Notes under the pieces: generated by a model
What the model was told of the DNA's origin: nothing
The model's database searches: none
What the model saw: the letters and a program-made list of their open reading frames with translations, nothing else
DNA from: Chara braunii
Taxonomy: Eukaryota > Streptophyta > Charophyceae > Charales > Characeae
NCBI GenBank assembly: GCA_003427395.1
Contig: BFEA01000215.1
Coordinates: 1,103,689-1,137,824 of the forward strand
Reading direction: 5' to 3'
Length of the DNA stretch: 34,136 nucleotides
Made by a program: the position numbers and the translations under genes
Shown: positions 28,586-34,136 of the stretch, piece by piece
How positions within the stretch are numbered: position 1 is the stretch's first letter
How the letters are laid out: every line of letters begins with the position of its first letter

Positions 28586-29320
28586 TCCTGGCAGACGACC
28601 AGGAAGGACACTTATGAATGACCAGGGTTATGAATGACCAGGGTTATAACGATCAAGATATACAGTAAACTTCTCGCAGGGTTTCCCGCGTTTAAGTGCA
28701 TCTGACAGGGTCTCTGATGGAGACATTGAGAGGCAGCACAGGGAAAGACAAGGAAACAGATGACAATCTCCACAGTATTGCAGCTGAGGGTTTAGGGGTT
28801 AGGGTGTAGACAGAAGCAACAAAAGGAATATGCACGGGGGTTGCTGAGTAGGTTTGGTCACAGTGGTCCGGAAGTAAACAAAGTCTAGCCAGCTCCCAAG
28901 GTCGACTTTTCAGAGGACAGGAGCACAGGCCGAGGGTTTAGGGTTTAAGGCCTTTTGGTCGCTCATCCCAGGGGGTAGGGAGGAGTGTGAGGAAGGAACA
29001 GGTCGGCATGGACAACGGATGAACTCTTCCTAGGGTCAAAGGCGTTATCCGGCAGATCTGGATTCCAGGTCTGAGAGGAAAGAGAGGGTCAGGGCAAGCT
29101 GACAGTCAATCCTCCACTGCGGTGGAGTAATCAATGCTATTCAGGGGTCCTTCGGCCGGACGGAAGGAAGCGTGCGTCAGTTTTCCATCGATGTAACGTT
29201 TATTTTGACTTGCCGGTGGAATAGGAACCGGACTATCGCTCCCCAGAATAGAAGGAGCTAGGACCAAAAGGCCCTGTTAAAAAAGAAAAAAAAAAAAGAA
29301 AAAAAAAGAAAAAAAAAAAA
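27712..29320 (+). mobile_element. 5'-truncated LINE with A-rich tail (1609 bp)
   Basis: A non-LTR retrotransposon insertion framed by a perfect 17-bp target-site duplication and ending in an A-rich tail (about 29278-29320). It keeps only the last part of ORF2 (zinc-binding domain after the reverse transcriptase) and a long 3' untranslated region. The reverse transcriptase and endonuclease are missing because reverse transcription stopped early, which is usual for LINEs. The intact duplication and the open frame show a fairly recent insertion. It lies inside an older purine-rich tandem repeat and may be intronic to the gene with the exon at 27242-27380. Confidence 0.9.
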
Positions 29321-29337
29321 GAAAGGTATGACAAGTT
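29321..29337. repeat. Right 17-bp target-site duplication of the LINE
   Basis: GAAAGGTATGACAAGTT is identical to 27695-27711. Confidence 0.95.
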
Positions 29338-29414
29338 GACAATTTCAAACCAGTATGCAAGACTATCAGAGTTGAGCTCAAACAACCAAAGAAACAAAGA
29401 AGCAAGGTAACAAA

Positions 29415-29467
29415 GGAAAGGAAAGGGAAGGAGAGGAAAGGAAAGGAAAGGAAAGGAAAGGAAAGGA
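29415..29467. repeat. (GGAAA)n purine microsatellite
   Basis: About ten copies of a GGAAA pentanucleotide with a few interruptions on the left. It belongs to the older purine-rich array around the LINE. Confidence 0.9.
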
Positions 29468-29721
29468 GGGCAAGAGAAAGGTATGCCATCTTCAAACCAC
29501 TCTCTATTCTGATGTAGCTTTTCTTTTTCTACTCAGTCTCTCTGCATCCAAATGACAAAGAAATTCAATTCATGGAGGGAGGAATACTCTGTCCTGTCCC
29601 TCCTTTTCCACAGTGAATTCATAGCTCCCTCTGTGTTCTGGCTTCCTTTCTTTGGAGCATGCCCCAACGCCACAAACTGGGAAATGTTCCCCATTCCCAA
29701 AAATCCCGAACCTCGCCATGC

Positions 29722-29817
29722 AGAGCTGGCTCAACCGCTTCAACTGAATCGCCAGAGCTGGTGCACCGGGTTCAATCGAATCGCCAGAGCTGGTTCGACG
29801 GGTTCAATTGAATCGCC
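29722..29817. repeat. 32-bp tandem repeat, 3 copies
   Basis: Units start at 29722, 29754 and 29786 with AGAGCTGG and end GAATCGCC. The middle reads GGGTTCAAT(C/T)GAATC in copies two and three, like a tRNA B-box, but no A-box lies at the right distance. The period is not a multiple of three, so it is not a coding repeat. Confidence 0.9.
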
Positions 29818-30206
29818 ACAAAGTCACCGTGGCCAAGGAGTTGAAGCTGGAGTACATCTGAGTACCCTGTATATTATATAAGATTCAGGCTACATTCCAC
29901 ATTCCATTCCCCAATTGTGCCCACACAGAGGCCTCTTCCCACGATGGCCCAAACATCTGCCAACTGCGAACAACAGGCCATTTCCCGCATTGATTAGCTC
30001 ACAGGCAACCCAATTTTCAACACCCACTCTCTTAGCATCTAAAAAAGTGGGGGCAGTTTTATATAGCAGCATTCCACAAATACAAAAAAGGCAACTAAAG
30101 GCAAAAGCCAGCTATAGATAGGGCCAGCAAAGACGGGAGAAATATAGCTCATTTCCAATGTTTGGCCAGCTGAGGCAGAAGCTGGCAAATAGCTTGCCGA
30201 CATTGA
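29818..30206. other. No gene recognised
   Basis: Unremarkable sequence of even composition, possibly intergenic or intronic. Short frames on both strands match nothing I know. Confidence 0.45.
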
Positions 30207-30298
30207 GGATTTACACAAACAACAACCAGCTGAACCGACTTGCAGAGCGGTAGGGATTTACACAAACAACAACCAGCTGAACAGACTTGCAGCGGTAG
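30207..30298. repeat. 47-bp tandem duplication
   Basis: GGATTTACACAAACAACAAC, CAGCTGAAC and GACTTGCAG with CGGTAG occur at 30207 and 30254. The copies differ by one substitution and a two-base deletion. Confidence 0.95.
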
Positions 30299-30798
30299 GG
30301 AACGGGTTGTTGTATGCTAATCTATGCAAAGGACCTTGTGGGGACGCATCTAGACTGATCCATGGCGGTTATACGAAGAGTCTGGGATGCAAATCCAAAT
30401 CCATATGACGTCGCTAAAACTTCAATAGACAGCACATGGAACCGTTAACGAAACTCAGCACCTCAGTTCTTCGGGGTCGCTGGCACACAAAGCCATATAA
30501 TAACCAGGCTATGGCTCGCAACTATGAACTCTAGACCACCGCGTTCACTGAAGGTCTATCGGAACCTCCTGTCCTCATATGGGAGGGAGTAACACATCAG
30601 ACCATTAAGGAATAAGCAGTGTCCACGTCCTGCTGGCCTATCTCCAGAAATCCCCATCTATAAGCTGCCGACTTCAATATGGAGAGAGGTAAACAATGGA
30701 GAGGATACAAGAGATTAAATTGGAGTTCAATTCAACTGCGCTTTGATCGAACGCTGTGACCAAGCACTTGAGACCTTCCGATGTCCAAGCATTCGTAC
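30299..30798. other. No gene recognised
   Basis: Even composition, no recognisable open frame, RNA gene or repeat. Confidence 0.45.
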
Positions 30799-30945
30799 AC
30801 ACAGCACCAACAAATGTGCCACACATGTGACGGGAAATTTCTGGTCTCTCACCTGGGGAGGGAAGGAGACTACTTCAGCACCAACAATTGTGTCCCACTT
30901 GGGAAGTTTCTGGTACATCATCTGGGGCCCGGGGGACTTCTTTTC
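30799..30945. repeat. Imperfect tandem duplication, about 78-bp period
   Basis: CAGCACCAACAA.TGTG, GGGAA.TTTCTGGT and TCA(C/T)CTGGGG followed by a G-rich stretch and GAC occur at 30799 and again at 30877. A plus-strand frame (30781-31194) stays open across both and shows GKFLV-HLG twice. The repetition comes from the DNA duplication; I recognise no domain. Confidence 0.75.
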
Positions 30946-31646
30946 GGTCGCCCAGGAGCCAGACAAACGCCAAGGAAAAGTACACACCTAGATGACGTGC
31001 CCGCGAGCATGATCTCAACTCAGCTCCATTTCGTGCATCATTGCGACCGAACCAAGACTTCACCGACTTCACGGACCAGACAGTCAACGTGTTCTTCTGA
31101 CTTCACAGACAGCAAACTTGTGACTCCTCGCTCATTGAGCAGCCAACAAAGCAGTACAGCTCCAGCGGACTCACCACAAATGAAACTTCGTTGAATGGTC
31201 GTGCGTTCATCAAGTCTCACCTTACCTGAACAGACAGAGGAGATTCACCAGAAGATTCCAAAATTCATGATATATATTCCCCCTGTTCCTGATCCAAAGA
31301 GCAGGAGTTGGGTTATGGGTTTGGCCAGTAAGGAGCACCCTCTTTTCCCTCCTTCCATCCTCTATTCATCATCCAATATTCTGATAGGAAACATTCTAGC
31401 TCCACTTTTCCTTCCAGAATTGATTGAATTCCAAGGCTCCAAATTCTCTTCCAGCTCCCCTCACGTAAAGTCAGGAACCGGCTGTCACATTCATCTATAG
31501 AGCATCCATTGCTCAGAAGTGAACTCCCATCACCAACCCACATCTGCAGGTACCCGGTTTCACAGTCATACACTATAGAGAACCCATTGCAAGTAGGCAT
31601 ATATGGAGGGGAGGAGAAGAGGAGGAGAAGAGGAGGAGAAGAATTC

Positions 31647-31649
<3 letters not shown>
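30946..31649. other. No gene recognised; downstream of the alpha-SNAP gene
   Basis: No coding exon was found. A purine repeat (GAGGAGGAGAAG units, 31611-31642) leads into the CT tract at 31650. Confidence 0.45.

Positions 31650-31723
<74 letters not shown>
31650..31723. repeat. (TC)37 microsatellite
   Basis: Perfect repeat of about 74 bases, preceded by a (GAGGAGGAGAAG)n purine stretch. It lies just beyond a possible polyadenylation signal of the alpha-SNAP gene. Confidence 0.97.
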
Positions 31724-31728
<5 letters not shown>

Positions 31729-31757
31729 CCCACATCCACCCATCACCAACCCACCTG

Positions 31758-31763
31758 TTTATT
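31758..31763 (-). promoter_or_regulatory. Possible polyadenylation signal AATAAA for the alpha-SNAP gene
   Basis: AATAAA on the minus strand, 465 bases after the alpha-SNAP stop codon. Plant signals are variable and this hexamer is common by chance, so it is only a candidate. Confidence 0.3.
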
Positions 31764-32227
31764 CTCGAGTACATGTTCTTTCCTGATAACAACACAGCAT
31801 ACACGTCACGACTGCACAAACATGCAAAACGTGTTTGCAACATGGCGTGCACCTCATGCGGTGATTGCATAAATGCCGAACTGGTGATGGGCAAGAAAGC
31901 AAATCTTAGGACAGGCTTTCGAGAAGAAGCAAGCGGGTTAGTTAGTAAAGGCTCAATTGACTGGTGAGTCACGAACAGCGGGAGCACATCTAGTGATTCA
32001 AAAACCTGACGGTGAATCTTCTACGCAATGCTGTACAGGATATCAGAGATAAAGAGACATCTACATTCACCCCCTGGCCCACCCATCTACCCGTACCTGA
32101 AACCGTCTGAAAGAATTGGGGGTTGCCCAAACCAAATGACTCATTAGACCCCAGTGTGAAGCTCCCACATGGACCACCCTACAATAGAAATGGTAGACAG
32201 TGAAATCTCAGATGCTTTCCAAACCAA
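31764..32227 (-). other. Probable 3' untranslated region of the alpha-SNAP gene
   Basis: Immediately downstream of the stop codon on the minus strand. There is no open frame continuation and no recognisable element. The extent is inferred from the candidate AATAAA only. Confidence 0.35.
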
Positions 32228-32308
32228 TCACAGAAGCACATCTTCATTCTTCTCCTTCTCTTCCAGACCCTTCTTTGTGCGCAGCAACAACGTCGTTTTC
32301 CAAGCATC
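32228..32308 (-). CDS. ASNAP: Alpha-SNAP, last coding exon
   Basis: Minus strand, from an acceptor TTGTACAG (ending at 32309) to a TGA stop at 32228-32230. The 26 residues begin DAWKTTLLLR and end EEKEKNEDVLL. DxWKTTLLLR is the conserved start of the last helix of alpha-SNAP, the adaptor that loads the ATPase NSF onto SNARE complexes so that they are pulled apart after membrane fusion. The reading phase fits the exon at 33221-33301 exactly (codon boundary at the splice). The length from the WKTT motif to the end equals that of usual plant alpha-SNAPs, but the ending differs from the usual acidic EEDDLT. The penultimate leucine, needed for stimulating NSF in the animal protein, is kept. It is a true intron-containing gene copy, not a retrocopy. 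Confidence 0.9.
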   Translation of the reverse strand, partial: DAWKTTLLLRTKKGLEEKEKNEDVLL

Positions 32309-33070
32309 CTGTACAAGGATAAACACACAGCAGCACGGACGCGTAAGAAAACAGTATCCGGTCAGCGTCACAGCAAACAGTGCTAACATTGAAAACAGCA
32401 GTTCAGAAACTTCAGAGAGAATTTTTAACGATGTCTAAGGAACTGAAATTGATCAACACTTCTGAGCGTTCAACAAACAGAGAATGCATCTCAGGTCATG
32501 TTAAGTTCGAACTTAGAAGAATTGCAACAGAAGTGCTTCCAAATCTGTAGAGACACGGAACAATCACACTATTTCCTTCCTCTTCTTGAAGCGGAATGAC
32601 TGAATGAATCAAGCTGTGTAGCTAATACCTGAGGCATCGAAGATGCATTTTCTACGGGATTCCCCGACCTAGCCCATGGCAGCCCCACAAACTATCCAGT
32701 ACCTTTCCCACAGGTTACAATCGTTCAGTGATCAGAGAAAAGCTAGGAAAGAAAAGGACGACATATAACCACCTTTCATTTGACTGGGTTTAAGTCCTGA
32801 CTAAATGTTGCCACATGGATGTACCATTCTGCTACAGCAATGCCAGGACCTTAATTTCTTTCCCCACCCCTGGACAATAAACTTCTTGCGAATCTGACGT
32901 AGCCGCATGTTGACCAGTTAACAAACATATAAAACAAGCTGCGACCGTGTGAATCACCTATTTCTTTCACGCACGACATATGATGCAAGATGTTAAGAGA
33001 ATCAATAAGCGGTCACAGGGGAGAAGGAGAAATTTTCCAGGAGATGAAGAGAATGAAGGGCGCATTTGTG

Positions 33071-33155
<85 letters not shown>

Positions 33156-33220
33156 GGCCCTTAACGGACCAGCGAAAGAAGTTCACAATCAAATAGAGAT
33201 GGGAGGAGATCTGCCGTTAC
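32309..33220 (-). other. ASNAP: Last intron of the alpha-SNAP gene (912 bp)
   Basis: Starts GTAACG after 33221 and ends TTGTACAG before 32308 (minus strand), phase 0. It carries a 39-copy GA microsatellite (CU in the transcript) at 33077-33154, near its 5' end. No other gene is seen inside. Confidence 0.85.
33077..33154. repeat. (GA)39 microsatellite inside the alpha-SNAP last intron
   Basis: Perfect GA repeat of 78 bases, the longest in the window. It lies 67 bases from the donor site; in the pre-mRNA it is a CU-rich tract. Plant GAGA-binding (BBR/BPC) proteins recognise such DNA, and CU tracts can bind splicing regulators, but effects here are only inferred. Confidence 0.97.
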
Positions 33221-33301
33221 CAGTCGGCTCATGCTATCAAACTCCTGCACAATCTGTGTGAACTTCGGCACATCAACCGCTTCACAGGCAGCAGCCAGTT
33301 C
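33221..33301 (-). CDS. ASNAP: Alpha-SNAP, penultimate coding exon
   Basis: Minus strand, 81 bases, 27 codons, phase 0 at both ends, between an acceptor CTTGTCAG (ending at 33302) and a donor GTAACG. The translation starts ELAAACEAVDVPKF and ends EFDSMSRL, with TQIVQ between. The wording ..EDxxKFTxxVxEFDSM(T/S)xL is the alpha-SNAP signature just before the C-terminal WKTT helix. It forms part of the C-terminal helical bundle that contacts NSF. Together with the next exon this gives the last 53 residues of a protein of about 290. Earlier exons were not found up to the window's right edge, so the upstream intron is longer than about 830 bases. Gamma-SNAP is unlikely because it lacks these motifs. 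Confidence 0.9.
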
Positions 33302-34136
33302 CTGACAAGTAATCCAAAGTACGAGAAATGGGTCAAACACTCGACAAAACGAACAGACAAACGACACCACCTCGGGGAAAATTGGAACAAATTCTTTTCA
33401 TTTTTTCAATCTTGGGCTTGTTAGTCAAGTCTGAGGTAGAACGTCAGAAATCAAGATAACTGGATTGCGATTCAATACAACTGTTTTCTTTAGGCTCACG
33501 ATTGAAGGTATTAGTAGGCCGGGTAAGGGCTCAGATCCTGGTGAGGGTTGATTCCCTTCTTATGTGAATCAAAAAAATGCATGCAATAAACAGACCAAGA
33601 GTGCGATGAGATAAAAGCCTATACAACTGACCAATGGGCATAGCTCAGTTTGTACACCGATGAACTGCTGAAACACAGACCGAAGTCCAAATCCAGATGG
33701 AACCAGACCAAAGCAAGATCGTTCCGAATTACCTGGGGCCGGCCAGTTCAATGATGATATCCCAAGGTCATCGGTTGTTTGACAAGTAGTAAACAACTAA
33801 AAATACTAGAATAGGTATTATAGTACCATAAAGGAAAGGAGAACCAGTCGAAAATTCTCTTCGAGCTAATAGACAAAGCACAGGTTCCATGGCATCACAG
33901 AGAAAAACAAAACGAATTACACAAAGGAGCCAGGGTTGCATACCCGCCGACCGCCTACCCCGACCGCAGACCGTATTGCAGCCCTCCAGAAGGGCTGACC
34001 GGTTGGCGTTCTGCCGATCAGTCAGAAAACAGCCATCCACTTTTCTTTTTTCAAATCTGAGTTGGGGGCTGTATTGCGCTTGCTGAGTACAGCCCAAATC
34101 TGCTCAGAGACTTTTGGGGATGACGGGCAGTATGAG
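33302..34136 (-). other. ASNAP: Partial upstream intron of the alpha-SNAP gene
   Basis: The acceptor lies at 33302-33303. No further alpha-SNAP exon could be read on the minus strand up to the end of the window, and the open frames present (33569-33796, 33768-34097) are unrelated to the family. A tRNA-like segment lies at 33634-33700. Confidence 0.6.
33634..33700 (+). repeat. tRNA-like segment (possible SINE head) in the alpha-SNAP intron
   Basis: TAGCTCAGTTTG (33641-33652) matches the tRNA A-box well, and AGTCCAAATCC (33684-33694) matches the B-box at 9 of 11 positions, with 31 bases between them, a normal tRNA spacing. The arms of a full cloverleaf are not convincing, so this is not a working tRNA gene. 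A tRNA-derived SINE head is the best guess. No tail or duplication was identified. Confidence 0.35.

Noticed and set aside
28785-28945. Telomere-like TTTAGGG motifs (GGGTTTAGGGGTTAGGG near 28790, GGGTTTAGGGTTTA near 28935)
   Set aside because: Only one to two units each, inside the LINE 3' region; too short to call an interstitial telomere.
30781-31194. 137-codon frame with CHTCDGKF as a zinc-finger or LIM-like protein
   Set aside because: Cysteine spacing does not fit a known finger and the repetition comes from a local 78-bp duplication; other frames are equally open.
33500-33560. Second tRNA-like T-arm (GAGGGTTGATTCCCTTC)
   Set aside because: The loop lacks the conserved TTC start and no A-box lies at the right distance.

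Overview
The window reads as a land-plant nuclear genome, most likely a flowering plant. It has intron-bearing genes with GT-AG splice sites, a chromodomain-type Ty3/gypsy retrotransposon, a LINE with a zinc-binding tail domain, SINE-like elements, a hAT-like non-autonomous DNA transposon family and many long GA/CT microsatellites. I cannot assign a species. Almost all of it is decayed repeat DNA. Only the right end holds recognisable host gene sequence. A 372-base N gap (13028-13399) and several single Ns show this is a draft assembly.

Left part (1-5900): no gene. It contains a diverged ~52-bp minisatellite (about 2165-3010), a dense run of perfect small hairpins (3330-4592), a minus-strand SINE-like element with a tRNA-like head and a U6-snRNA-like 3' end (about 4490-4732), a palindromic GGCCT/AGGCC minisatellite (4764-5060) and a diverged direct repeat pair (5357-5911). 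Middle part (5900-20000): very AT-rich. It contains tandem repeats with periods of 26, 88, 304, 224 and about 340-440 bp, two inverted full-length copies of a hAT-like element (9453-10226 and 10757-11475) with partial relatives, a foldback element (13699-13866), and duplicated sequence on each side of single-N joins (18938-19235) that looks like an assembly error.

Right part (20000-34136): back-to-back perfect hairpins at 20618-20675; then a broken chromovirus polyprotein (reverse transcriptase, RNase H, scrambled integrase, chromodomain; 21666-26013) interrupted by other repeats. A 143-bp retroposon with a 16-bp target-site duplication combines antisense U6 sequence with a tRNA T-arm-like 3' end (26364-26506). 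A 5'-truncated LINE with a perfect 17-bp target-site duplication lies at 27712-29320. One good unidentified minus-strand exon lies at 27242-27380. The last two coding exons of an alpha-SNAP gene lie on the minus strand (33221-33301 and 32228-32308); the rest of that gene continues past the right edge.

There is no operon or multi-gene system. The most interesting material is retroposon anatomy (U6/tRNA chimeras, the LINE with its duplication), the inverted hAT-like pair, the scrambled integrase array, the hairpin clusters, and the divergent C-terminus of the alpha-SNAP gene.
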